Notes under the pieces: generated by a model
What the model was told of the DNA's origin: nothing
What the model saw: the letters and a program-made list of their open reading frames with translations, nothing else
The model's database searches: none
In this document: positions 18,082 to 29,375 of the stretch, in pieces
How positions within the stretch are numbered: position 1 is the stretch's first letter
How the letters are laid out: each line of letters opens with the position of its first letter
Made by a program: the position numbers and the translations under genes
Assembly: GCF_000701785.1 (NCBI RefSeq)
Contig: NZ_JNJU01000001.1
Location: 186,001-250,000 of the forward strand
Length of the DNA: 64,000 nucleotides
Source: Mycoplasmoides alvi ATCC 29626
GTDB lineage: Bacteria > Bacillota_I > Bacilli_A > Mycoplasmatales > Mycoplasmoidaceae
Direction of reading: 5' to 3'

Positions 18082-20309
18082 TATTCACTCTTTCTTGTAA
18101 TTGAAGTATGATTTTTCATTATTTCTTTTACTCCAATTGGTAGTGCAAATGCAACAACAATAGTTTTGTTTTTTATTTTTATAACAATGCCTTCTCCAAA
18201 TTTTGAATGAAATATTTTATCATGCAACATGTATGTAGGCATATTATCATAAAACATATCTTTATAATTTATTGATTTTTTAGAATCAAACCAATCATTT
18301 TTATTTTCTTGAATCTGTTTTAAATTTGTAAATCCTGTAGTTTCAAGATTGTTAGAATTAATTTCACTAATAAATCTAGATGGTAGTTTAGAGTTATGGT
18401 TGAAATCTATACCCAATGAAGATGTCATAAACAATTCTTTTTTTGCTCTAGTTACAGCAACATACATAATTCTTCTTTCTTCTTCAATTTTTTCATTTGT
18501 AATTTCTTCATGATTATTTTGTAATATTGATGGAAATATATTTTCAATTAAACCATATATAAAAACATAATCAAACTCTAATCCTTTAGCAGAATGAATA
18601 GTCATTAATTGTACAGAATCATGTTTACTTTCGGCATTATCATTAGATAACAATTGAATGTTTTCTAAGTAATTTTCAAGATTAAAATTATCATTTTCAG
18701 ACTCATATTTTTCTATAGAATTAATTAATTCATCTATATTTTTTAATCTATCAATTTCTAATTTTTCATCAAATTCAGCTTTATAATTAATTTTTTTAAT
18801 AATTTCTTTTAATAAATCTGATATTTTTAAATTTTTACTAGTGTTTTTAATCCGTAAATTTTCTAGTAATTCATAAAATTCTAGTAAATGATTAATTGCA
18901 GGTTTATAAATATTAATTTCATGAACATATTTCAATGATTCATAAATTGTAATTTTATGTTGTTCTGAGTAAATTTTTAGTTTTTGTATAGTTTTATCAG
19001 TAACTTTTCTGGATGGAATATTAATTATTCTAATTAATGAAATTTCATCTTTATTATTAATTACCTTAAGGTAAGCAATTAAATCTTTAATCTCTTTACG
19101 TTGATAAAATTTTATTGATCCATATATGTAATAAGGAATATTGTTTTGAACTAAGGCATGCTCAATATTTCTACTTAAAAAATTAGATCTATATAAAATT
19201 GCAATGTTTTTATATTTTTCATCTTTATTGTTTGCAATTATTTTTTTTATATTTTTTACAATTCATGTTGATTCCAAATCTTGGTTTTGTGCTAAAAAAT
19301 ATTTTGGTAAAGGACCATTTTTTTTGTGTGAAAATAAATTATTTTTTGATAAATTTGTTTTATTATTTTTAATAATATCATTAGCTACATTTAAAATTTG
19401 TTGACTAGATCGATAATTTTGTTCTAAATAATAAACAGATGAATTTGGAAAATCATTTTTAAAAATATCAATATTTTTGGCATTTGCATTTCTTCAGCCA
19501 TATATTGATTGATCTGGATCTCCGACAACAAAAATATTATTTTTACTATTTATAATGCTTTTCATTATAAAGTATTGAATATCATCCGTATCTTGAAATT
19601 CATCTATTAGTATATAATCAAAATTTTTAGATCATTTCTCTGATATATCAGGAAATTTTTTAAAAATTTTAAATGTAAAATTTAGTAAATCTGCAAAATC
19701 TAAATAATTATTTTCTTTTAGATAAAGGTTATATTCTTTAAAAACATTTTTTAAAAGATCACATTGAGATTTATTAAGTTTATAAAAAATTTTATATTCA
19801 TCTAAAAAATTATCTATTTCAATGTTTTTGCTTTTGCATATTTCAATATACTTAATAACTAAATTTAATTTTAATATCTCTCTATTTAATCCTTTATCTT
19901 GAAAAATAAAGTTAAAAATAGATTTTTTGTCTTCTGAATCAATAATAGAAAAATTAATTGAATAATTTAATTTATGAATTTCATGTTTTAAAACTTTAAA
20001 GCAAAATGCATGAAATGTATTTATTCATTTTAATTCTATAGAACTATTTAGTTCTTTTTGAATTCTTGTCTTGATTTCATCTGTTGCTTTTTTACTAAAT
20101 GTTATTGCCAAAATTCTATTAGGATCTATATTGTAGGATTTAATTAAATTAACAATTCTATATACTAAAACTTTTGTTTTTCCAGTTCCGGCACCAGAAA
20201 TAACTAAGGAATTTTCATTTTTTGGTGCAAAAACTACATTTTCTTGTTGTTTGTTAAGATTTCAATCATTATTTTTATTAAAAAAATTATTTATTTTTTC
20301 TAAGGACAT
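18081..20309 (-). CDS. pcrA: UvrD/PcrA-type DNA helicase
   Basis: This 742-residue superfamily 1A 3'-5' helicase acts in nucleotide excision repair and replication restart. In order it shows the Q-motif region LNKQQENVV, Walker A SGAGTGKTKV, ITFSKKATDEI, ILIDEFQDTDDIQY, VVGDPDQSIYGWRNA, LEQNYRSSQQIL, MTIHSAKGLEFDYVF and YVAVTRAKKELF. The last 60 residues include a small C-terminal domain with HSKFGEGIVIKI, which in PcrA contacts RNA polymerase. Many Trp are TGA. It is first in the helicase-cyclo-ligase-ymdB operon. The family cannot be split safely into UvrD or PcrA from this alone. Confidence 0.95.
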
Positions 20310-20319
20310 AAAATTTATA

Positions 20320-21006
20320 TTATTTCTTAAAATTTATATTACCAGGTAAATGATTTATAGTTATTTTTTTTCATTCTGATGTTGCAATATTTCTATTAGG
20401 TTCTTCAGGTGTTGGATTCTTAATACTAATCATAACTGTTCAACTGATTAAATCCTGAATAGATCTTTTTCCGCTATTTATACAATTGTATACGAGAAAT
20501 ACAATAGAAATTAAACCACAAGTAGAAAATAAAACTTTGAAAATAATAGTAACATAGTTTACATTACTTTCTGAAACAAATAATGACTTAAAAAATTCTA
20601 TTTGATCATTTTTATTTAATGTTGCGGTTATTATAGAAAAAATTAGGATAAGAAGCATGTAATTAATTCAAATGAACAAATCGTGAATAACTAAATGATA
20701 GAAGTACTTACGTCTATTTATTAATTCAATTAATTTTATTTTAAAAATTCATCTAAAAAGTGTAAATCCTTTGGTAAAAAAAGGTATTAAAATAAAGTAA
20801 ATAAAGAAAGTTACAAGTGATACAGAAAATTCAATTGAAACTAATTCACCAAATGTTAATTCTTTATTTAAAGTTATTATGAAATATACTCCTATTAATA
20901 ATCCTAGCAATAAAATTGTGTCAAATGATCTAGCTAATAATCGAATCATAATTTTAGAAACAGAATATAAGATTTTATCATTATTTATTTTGGTTCTAAT
21001 TTTCAT
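20320..21006 (-). CDS. RDD-family membrane protein
   Basis: This is a 228-residue membrane protein with an RDD-like start: RLLARSFDTILLLGLLIGVYF (read as segments around residues 20-40), then the paired helix and KGFTLFRWIFKIKLI, matching the GxTxGKxxxxLKV element of RDD proteins. Four membrane segments are predicted by eye, with an Asn-rich C-terminal tail in the cytoplasm. The ATG at 21006 overlaps the end of the glycosyltransferase gene; a TTG at 21021 is another possible start. RDD proteins are of mixed or unknown function, some acting as sodium/proton antiporters. Confidence 0.72.
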
Positions 21007-21007
21007 T

Positions 21008-21976
21008 TTATTTTGTATCAAACTCTTTTTGAATTCATGCTAATTTTGGTTTAAATGATTTAAAATAATGTTTTCATTTATTTTCATTTATTAAATTAAA
21101 ACATTCATTTACAAAGAAATTACTATAAAGTTTTAAATTTAATTTGTATGCAGATGAAATTGCAAGTTCTTTTTCCTCATCATTCATATCAGAGTTAATG
21201 ACATAATTTATAAAATCATATAATGTAATTTTAGTTGTTCAAAATTCTAGAGCATCTTTCATTTTTTTATCCAAAAAATTTATTTTTTTTTCAATTGAAT
21301 AAAATTCATGAATCTGGAACAAGAAATCATAAAGATTGTTAGTTAATTTTATAGTATGTGATAATTTTGCAAGTGATTTATGTACATATATCATTTTTTT
21401 AAATTTAGAAAATACAGAAAGAACAAACAAGGCTGGATAATAATGAAATTCAGTCATTTTTATTTTATTCTTAATTAAAAATTCTTTGTTAAAAATTTTA
21501 TTAGCTAAATTTCAATCATTTTGGCATAAAATTTCTGAATCCAATTGTGTAAACAATTTCACTTCTTCTTTATCAATTTTTGAGGAAATTGAAAAATATC
21601 TATCATAATTGTTTTTAAATACAATTAAATCTTGATCTTTATTATCGGTGATTAAATTTAAAATCTCAGTAACAAAATTATTTTGAAATTTAATTTCTTG
21701 ACCAGCAAAATAAATGTAATTAGAACTAGAAATTTTTAAACCTAAGTTATAGCAATATGAATGTCCTAAATTTTGTGATAATGTTACAAATTTAACATTT
21801 TTATGTAATAAAATTTTCGATGAAGTTAGTATATCCACAACATCATTTGATGCACAATCATTCATTATTATTATTTCAACATTTTCTATTGAATTCATTT
21901 GTAGTAATGAATTAATAGAATTTTTTAAATTTTTGGTATTTCCATTTAAATAATAGATTATTGAAATTTTAACCAC
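21008..21976 (-). CDS. Family 2-type glycosyltransferase
   Basis: This 322-residue protein has a GT-A fold start, VVKISIIYYLNGN, with the helix LKNSINSLLQMN and the nucleotide-binding IIIMNDCASNDVVDIL. The segment LGHSYCYNLGLKISSSNYIYFAGQEI is in the place of the DXD strand but has no clean DxD (AGQE), so catalysis may differ. I chose the GTG at 21976, spaced after GGTGAT; a GTG three codons upstream (21985) is possible. Glycosylation of membrane lipid or surface protein is the likely role. It is coupled to the RDD gene, which starts before this gene ends. Confidence 0.72.
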
Positions 21977-22084
21977 ATTTATCACCGTATTTTACACTAT
22001 TAATCATATATTATATTATTTCCTAATGATGGTTTCTTTATTGTAAAATATTAAAGGTTAAATTACTAAATTTAAGGTTATAAA

Positions 22085-24076
22085 ATGAATATGAATGATA
22101 AACTTAATTTAACTAAATTGAAAATCAAAAATACATATTCTTTTTATGTTAGTGATGTTAATAAAACATTTTTTGATGTAACTACTAAAAAATACAAAAA
22201 TAATTTGTTCTATAAGAGATTAATTTCAGATATAAGAAAAAACAAATGTAATAATGATATTAAAGAAATTTTTGATATTGAGAACATTAATAATGTTGAA
22301 ACATTTCAAAATTTATTAAATAAAATTTTAATAAAAATAAATTCAATTATTGGTGATAAAAATAATCCGATTCTTTTATTTAAATCAAGAAATGAATTAG
22401 GAAATCCTTTATATGTTGCTGAAGACAATGAAAATTATGATTTAAAAATTTTAGGTAACAAATCATTTCAAAAAAAATACATGTTTAAAATTGATATAAA
22501 TCCAAATAGCTATTTGAGCATGTACGCAGAATCAATTGAAATAGTTTTTTGTTTTGATGAAAAAACCAAAATGGTTTCAGGAGCATTTTCTGTAAACCAG
22601 TCTTTAAATTCTGTGGAAGGAATTAATAAAAATAAACTGTATGAAAAAATTTTTTTAAACAATTTGCAACGTTATTTTTTAGAAAATGAATTTAAAAAAA
22701 TCTCTTTTACAAATCTTCTTCAACTTTTTGATGATTTAAAAATTGTTAAAGAAGATACTGAAATTTCATTTAATTCAAAGTTAAAAAAACATTGAAATAG
22801 TTTTATTGATAAAAAATTTTCAAGTTACATTAATCTAAGCAATGTAGATTTAAAAACATTCACAGATGATTTGTTTAATTCAATATTTGTGACTCAAATA
22901 ATAATGCTAGCAATATATGAAGAATTTAAAAATTATTTGAAAAGTTTAAAACCAAGTTTAGTTTTAAATTCCATAAATAATTACGAAAATTTAGTTAATT
23001 TAAAAGATAATAGCAGTTCTAACCGCGATTTAATAAACCTTATTATTTTTGCGAAAAATAAATATGCACATTTACCAGAAATTAATTTAGATGAAATCGA
23101 AACTGCTGATGAAGCTTTTAAAATTATTTTAGACTATTCTAAATTTGAAAGTCATTCATTATGACATTCAATACCATCATATGAAATTGAAACTAATTTT
23201 GAAAATATTTTTTTTAATAATCATAAAGATATTTTTTTAAAAAATAATGATTTAAAACTTTTTTTCTTATTCACAATGTACCCCCAATTATTTGGATTGG
23301 AAATTAATAACACTAATTTTTCTACTATTGATGAAGTTACAAAAATTGTAAAAAATATCATTTTTGATGATCATGATATTCAAGAATTTATTGTTGAAAA
23401 ATTAGATGAAATCATTTGTGAAACTAGTTGTTACTATATTTCATTTATAAACCCATCATTATCTTCATTAATAGTGAAAAATGCTAATTTGATTGATGGC
23501 AACTGAAATGATAATTTAAAATCTGGCAGTGAATATTCTAATTTTTATGATTTATCAAAAAAATATTTATGATCCATTATATACATTCAATCAAGAGTAT
23601 GAAAGTTAATGACCATTGATAAAGCATTAGATAAAGAAAAAAATTTTGAACCTTGAAAATTAAGAAACAGAATTTATGAAATGAACAATTTACAAATTGA
23701 CACTTATGGTGATTTTTATGGATTACCAATAGAAAAAATTGTAAAAAATATGGAAAAACATATTAGTTTGTCTGAATCAATAACTTTACTTACAAAAAAA
23801 CTTAACCGTGATGACCAACGTTATGGCAAAAGCAAAGAGCGGAATTATTTAACAATTGGTGTTATTGCTGCGTCAGCATTTGGTATATTGGATTTTTTTA
23901 CAACTACATTTTCTATTTTAACAGTTAGTTCTAATGCTGCAAGTGAAAGTTTAAAACATCCATTAAATCTAATAGTAATAGGGATTGGTTCTTTTTTTGC
24001 TTTTATTCTTTTGTTAATTGGTGTGTTGGCTTTATGTGTTATTATTAGAAGTGATATTAAACAAAAAAAAGGTTAA
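22085..24076 (+). CDS. Large mollicute-specific protein with two C-terminal membrane helices, paralog A
   Basis: This is a 663-residue protein of unknown function. The first 580 residues are hydrophilic, Asn/Lys/Ile-rich and free of recognisable enzyme motifs. After the conserved block DFYGLPIEKIVKNM (near 541) comes a coiled-coil-like helix. Two membrane helices follow (about 600-625 and 638-662, short loop) and then a basic tail. The N-terminal bulk would be cytoplasmic if both ends are inside. The topology recalls CorA-type channels but there is no GMN loop. It is a diverged tandem duplicate of the next gene, sharing SYLS, YPxLFGxxxN and DFYGLP blocks. Start is ATG 22085; 22091 is possible. 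Confidence 0.82.
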
Positions 24077-24100
24077 TAAAAATATACTGGTAATATAGAA

Positions 24101-26095
24101 ATGACCGATAAAAAAATTGTTTCCTTAAAAATTGATAATATCTTTCCATTTTACATTGACAACGTAAATGTAAAATTTTTTAATAGTTTAAATCAAATTT
24201 CTAATAAAAAATTTGTAAATAAAATTTTACCTAAGATCGTTAAAACCTTAGAAGGTGAAGAATTAGAAAAATTTATTGAAATAGATAATTTAACTAAATT
24301 TGAAAAAGTTAATTTAATGTTAAACTTGGCATTAAAAAAAATAGTTTCCAAAACAGGAAGTTACCAATGTGATATTTTTAAAGTTCAAAGTTATGATAAA
24401 TTTAATGAACCTCTATATATCAAAAATATTGAACGTGATAAAGATATTGAAATTGTTTCTGACAATTTATCAGATAGAAGATATAATTTTGTTGTTGAAA
24501 TTAATTCAAATTCATATTTAAGTTCTTACATAAAAAAGATAAATTTATCATTTTATTTAGATGATGAAAACAAAATTTTATCTGGTGGTTTTTCTTTACA
24601 ATTAGTTGATTATCAAAAATTAAGTGATATAGGTATTAGTAATGATGAATTAATCGATAAAATATATGTATCTAGTTTAGTAAGACATTATATTTCTAAA
24701 CAACTATATCCAATTTCTTTAAATAACATATTAGATCTTGTAGGTGAATATAATTTAAACTCAAATAAAAAAAGATACAATGTATCAAAATCTACAAAAA
24801 GTTATAAATATTCAACTTCATCAATAAATTTTAAGGAAATAACAGCAAATGATTTGAAAGATAATTGAACAGAGTTATTTAATAAAAAATATTTAAATTT
24901 TAAAACAAACATTTCAGATGATGAAAAGAAAAATATTAGTGATAATTTGTTTTTTTCAATTTTGATAACAACAATGGTTACATTATCCTTATATGAAGAA
25001 TTGAAAATTTATTTTACAAGTGAAAAACCTGAACTTATTTTAAGCATTTTAGATAGACCATCATTAATCAAAGAAGACCCAAATCAAAAGCCTGAAAATG
25101 ATTTTTTTGAACTTGCAAAATTTTTAAGGCAAAATTATTTTAAACATAATTTAGATTCCAAACCAAATTATAAAAAAGTAAAGAAATTTGAAGATATAAT
25201 AGAAATTGTTTCTGAATATGAATCTAAAAGTGAATATGAAGCTTTTGGTTTATCAATACCAATAAATAGTATACAAATAGATGAAAATATTCCTTTTGTT
25301 TCATCAAAAAAAATTATTAAAAATTATCAAAATATTAAGTTAATTTATTTAATGACAATTTATCCTGAATTATTTGGAATAAATTTAAATAGTTCATTCT
25401 TTATTGAGTACAATAAATTTTTAGATGTAGTATTTAAATTAGCTTGTGATTTTGATTTATCTGATCGGTTTTTGAATAAAGTAGAGTCAACACATTGTGA
25501 AATTAATAATAATTACATAACATATTTATCAGATTCAGCATTTCCATCAGTTTTAATAATTCAAAATGAGCCAATATCTTTATTTCCTAATTATTTTTGA
25601 GCACAAATTTATGTTCAGTCTAGAATTTGGATGAGGAATGATATTGAATATGATTTTAACAACACAGATATTAAAAAGAATTTTTATTTTTATAGAGAAA
25701 AAATAAGGGTTTTGGAAAATTTATCATTTGATTGATATGATGATTTTTATGGATTACCTGAAATAAAAAAAATTGTTAAAAAAATTGATGAAACTAGCAA
25801 TCTTAAAACTTCAATAAATCTTTTAATAGCTAAATTAAAGCAGCAAGATTCTATAAATAAAAAAGATACAGAAAGAAAAATTATGGTATCTGCTTTTTTA
25901 GTAGCAATAATAATTGGTTTAATTAATTTTTTTGGAATGGTATTTACAATTTTAACAGTTACAGATATTGAAGCTGGACTTACTTTAGCAAATATAATTT
26001 CTATTTCATTCGCATCTTTATTAGCTTTTTGTTTGCTTGTTATTATAGTAATATTTTTAATTAAATCTTTCAAAGAAAGAAAACGCAAAAAATAA
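24101..26095 (+). CDS. Large mollicute-specific protein with two C-terminal membrane helices, paralog B
   Basis: This 664-residue tandem paralog of the preceding gene is separated from it by 24 bp. Matching blocks include NEPLYIKNIE, VVEINSNSYLSSYIKKI, LSGGFSLQ, LMTIYPELFGINLNSS, SRIWMRNDIE, YDDFYGLPEIKKIVKKI and the two C-terminal membrane helices starting IMVSAFLVAIIIGLIN. The tail KERKRKK is strongly basic, consistent with a cytoplasmic C-terminus. There are several TGA Trp codons. It ends exactly one base before the stop of the convergent NifU-like gene. The function is unknown; the pair may form a hetero-oligomer. Confidence 0.82.
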
Positions 26096-26407
26096 TTACT
26101 TATTTTTTGACAACGGATCTATTATTAATATTTTTTTAATTTCTTTTATTTCACTTATTAAAATTTTTTCAACCCCTTCTTTGTATGTGATATCAACTAA
26201 TTCACAGCCAACACATGCTCCAAGTAATTGAATTGTTAATATCCCATTTTTATAATTAATAAATTTTAAATCTCCTCCATCTTTTTGTATATAAAACCTC
26301 AAATTATCTAAAACATCAATAATTTCTGAAATTATTTGCTTATTAGTTTTTTTTCTTTGATATTTTTTTTGTTTTTTCATTTTTGGAAGAACCAATTTTA
26401 TTTTCAT
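26096..26407 (-). CDS. NifU C-terminal-domain iron-sulfur scaffold protein
   Basis: This is a 103-residue protein. The Nfu-type domain spans about 25-95, with IQKDGGDLKFINYKNG and the CxxC cluster ligands in LLGACVGCELVDITYKEGVE. Two subunits would share one [4Fe-4S] cluster. It has a basic N-terminal extension of about 24 residues, and a later ATG (26380) could be the true start. The gene overlaps plsY by 65 bp in another frame. Its client proteins are unknown, since mycoplasmas have few Fe-S enzymes. Confidence 0.88.
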   Translation of the reverse strand: MKIKLVLPKMKKQKKYQRKKTNKQIISEIIDVLDNLRFYIQKDGGDLKFINYKNGILTIQLLGACVGCELVDITYKEGVEKILISEIKEIKKILIIDPLSKNK

Positions 26408-27152
26408 TATGATTAATAAGTCGAATTATGTTTTCTTTGTGTTTTCAAAAAATAATTAAACATATAGATATATTATTCAAAACTAAGAATAAAATTATTT
26501 GTCAATCATTTTGATAAGTTAAATAACCGCCAATTCCATTTAAATTAGATGCATAATTTTCTTTTTCGATTCAAAAAGGTTGTCCTAAAGAAAAAAAGTT
26601 TAAGTAATCTATATAATTTATCAATGGTAAAAATATTAAGATTGCTGAAGAAATCAATGATGCTAATGATACATATTTTGTTTTGATTACAATAATTATT
26701 CACACAATGCTAATAATTATTAACCATCAAAATGATGTAGACATTAAAAATCCAACTGTAGGAGCAGCTGCCTTCCCTCCTTTAAAATGAAAAAAAATTG
26801 GTCAACAGTGACCTACAATAGAACTAAAATTAGCAAGATAAACTAAATAATATACTTTTTCAACTAAATTAACTTCAGATTTAATGAATTCTTCCAATAA
26901 AAATTTATAAATAGATCAACTAATAAGAAATGCTATAAAACTTTTAAAAATATCACCAAAACCTACAATAATACCTATTTTTTTTCCATAAACACGAAAG
27001 GAATTTGTTGTTCCTGGATTTTTGCTTCAATGAAGCCGTGCATTTTTTTTTACAAAAAAAGCAACAACATCTGAAGTCATTATAGAACCTAAAATATAAC
27101 CAATAAATATTGATAAAAAAATAAGTAAAAAAATAGCTAATGATGGTGACAT
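26343..27152 (-). CDS. plsY: Acyl-phosphate glycerol-3-phosphate acyltransferase PlsY
   Basis: This 269-residue integral membrane enzyme makes lysophosphatidic acid from acyl phosphate. Motif 1 is [10 protein letters not shown] near residue 19. Motif 2 spans [18 protein letters not shown] and the following FGDIFKS. Motif 3 is [13 protein letters not shown]. Trp, including W in SWSIYK and GHCWPIF, are mostly TGA. The C-terminal tail is Lys-rich and lies in the overlap with the NifU-like gene. The order plsY-trmK-sigA matches MG247-MG249. It is a source of phospholipid for an organism that imports fatty acids. Confidence 0.9.
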
Positions 27153-27157
27153 AAAAT

Positions 27158-27646
27158 TTATAAATTATTGTTTTGTTTACTAGAAATAATGAAGTTAAAA
27201 ACCTTATTTTTAATAACAATTTCTTTTTCTAATAAAATCTTAAAATTATTTTTAGTTAAATGATCTTTTAATTTAACAATATTTCCTTCTGATTGAAATA
27301 TAAACTTTGTTTTTGAATTACTTACATGTTCATTCTCAAGAATATTAATAATGTTGTTAGTTCCAATTCCTGCTATTACAATGTAATTTGGCGATAAATA
27401 TGATGGCAAATTATTTAAACCTTCATTTAAGACATTAAAAATCCTTTGTCTATACTCATATTTACTTGTATTTTTTATTGCATTCATTAAGGGCTTTTTT
27501 TTATTATCAATATTTAAAACAACTTTAGATTTATTTTCTTGAATCAAAATTAAGCTTAAATAACCATGATCACAACCTACATCTATTATTAGGTCATGTA
27601 ATTTATTAGGTATGAGGTTTGAAATAAACTTAATCTTTGTCGTCAT
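27158..27646 (-). CDS. trmK: tRNA (adenine-N1)-methyltransferase TrmK, short form
   Basis: This 162-residue SAM-dependent enzyme (YqfN) methylates A22 of tRNA. The SAM motif IIDVGCDHGYLSLIL is at about residues 19-33. VLNEGLNNLPSYL and VIAGIGTNNIINIL follow, and FQSEGNIVKLKDHL is near the end. Family members are normally about 220 residues; this one ends without the C-terminal coiled-coil domain. The gene overlaps the end of the sigma factor gene by 17 bp. Substrate binding may rely on the Rossmann domain alone. Confidence 0.88.
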   Translation of the reverse strand: MTTKIKFISNLIPNKLHDLIIDVGCDHGYLSLILIQENKSKVVLNIDNKKKPLMNAIKNTSKYEYRQRIFNVLNEGLNNLPSYLSPNYIVIAGIGTNNIINILENEHVSNSKTKFIFQSEGNIVKLKDHLTKNNFKILLEKEIVIKNKVFNFIISSKQNNNL

Positions 27647-29243
27647 CTAAAAACGATCTTAATTTTGTATTTTTAGAAGGATGTTTTAATTTTCTTAATG
27701 CTTTTGCTTCAATTTGACGAATTCTTTCTCTAGTCACTTTAAATTTGTTACCAACTTCTTCCAAAGTCATTGGAGCTTTAAAAGGTGACAAACCATAACG
27801 CATTCTGATTATTTGTTCTTCCTTCTTAGATAAAGTATTGTTAAACAACTCATTAATGTGTCCAATAACTAGTTTTTTATTAGTAAATTGATCTGGTCTA
27901 TCAATGTCTTTATCTTTAACAAAATCGATAAATTGAGATTCTTCATCATCACCAACTGGTTTATCTAATGAAACAGGATCATTATTTAATTTACGAATTT
28001 CAACTATTTTTTTTGGTGTAAAACCATTAACTTGACCACCCATTTCTTCCGCTAGTTCTTCAACAGTTGGCTCTCTTCCTAATGTTTGGGTCAAGTTTCT
28101 TTCAACTTTAATTAATTTATTAATTGTTTCTACCATGTGAACTGGAATTCTTATTGTTCTTGCTTGATCAGAAATTGCTCTAGTAATTGCTTGCCTTATT
28201 CATCAAGTTGCATATGTAGAAAATTTATTTCCTAGTTTGTAATTGAATTTACTAATTGCTTTTATTAAACCAATAGAACCCTCCTGTATTAAGTCAATAA
28301 AATCTAAACCTCGATTTAAGTATTTTTTTGCAATTGATGTCACTAAACGCAAATTAGAAGTCACAAACTGATTAATTGCATATTGTCTTGTTTCTTCATC
28401 ATTACTACCAAGTAATTTAGCAATTTTAATTTCATCATCAAAAGTTAACATTTTTGAGGAACCTAACGTTGCCAAAAAAGATCTTACATTATCTTCTACT
28501 TTATCTCTAGTGCTTGTACCTTTAATAGTTAACTCTTCAATATTATCATCAATTCCACTTAAATCTTGTGTTTTACTAAATTCAGAAATATATTCTTCAA
28601 CATTATCATCTAATTTTATGTTTGAATCAAACAAAGTATCTAAAATATAAGTTTTTTCTTCATCAGTAAAGTCATGATTTTTAATATTTTTTACTATTTC
28701 TTCATTAGACAAATAAGGATGTTTTCTCCTTTTTTGTTTAGCCTTTGCTTGTAATTGTTTTATTACAGAATTAACTTCACTATCATAATTACGATTTTTT
28801 GAACTAACTTCTAATATATCTGTAAAAATAATTTCATTTCTCTCATTATTTGGCGCATGTTTAGGTTTTCTTCCCCTTCGTTTTTTTTCTATGATTATTT
28901 CTTTATCTTTATGTACTTTGTTTAATACAGGTTTTAAAGATTGTTTTTTAGCGATTCTATTTATTACAATTTCTTTTCTTGGAACACTAGACAAAAATTC
29001 TTTTTGGTCATTTATTTTAGTAGGAAAAATAGATTTGTTTTTAGAATTATATCTACCAGTAGTTTTTAAATTTGTTTTATTTTTATTTGTATTTGATGAA
29101 AAAACTTCTATTTCTTTAGACTGTTTATTGTTATTATCTAAAGATTCATTTTTTTTATCTAAATTTGAAGTTATTTTATTTGTATTATTTTCTTTATTAA
29201 TTTTATCTTTTTTTATTTTTTTTGTAGTTTGTGTTTTTTTCAT
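27630..29243 (-). CDS. sigA: Primary RNA polymerase sigma factor
   Basis: This 537-residue vegetative sigma factor has an N-terminal region of about 230 residues that is Lys/Asn-rich and not conserved, with an AT-hook-like [10 protein letters not shown]. Region 1.2 follows ([16 protein letters not shown]). Region 2 has [30 protein letters not shown] and [17 protein letters not shown], in which two consecutive Trp are TGA. Region 3 includes RTIRIPVHM, and region 4.2 is [23 protein letters not shown]. It is read from an extended -10 promoter at 29299-29307 and forms an operon with trmK and plsY. Confidence 0.97.
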
Positions 29244-29298
29244 GAATTTTAAATAAATCTTCTAATTTAATATTTTGTCTAATACTGCATAAGTTATT

Positions 29299-29307
29299 AT
29301 TTTATCA
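29299..29307 (-). promoter_or_regulatory. Extended -10 promoter for the sigA operon
   Basis: On the minus strand TGATAAAAT (a TGn-extended -10) lies 56 bases before the sigA start, preceded by TTGTTT about 10 bases further upstream. The 132-bp gap between dnaG and sigA holds no gene. Confidence 0.55.
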
Positions 29308-29375
29308 TAAAACAAGAAATAATTAATTATTTACTTTGATTTAGTTTGCATACAATGAATTATATTAATAATTTT

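Noticed and set aside
22085-26095. CorA-type magnesium channel as the identity of the tandem paralogs
   Set aside because: The two-helix C-terminus is similar in layout, but the GMN motif that defines CorA is absent from the loop, and the large N-terminal part has no resemblance that I can see.
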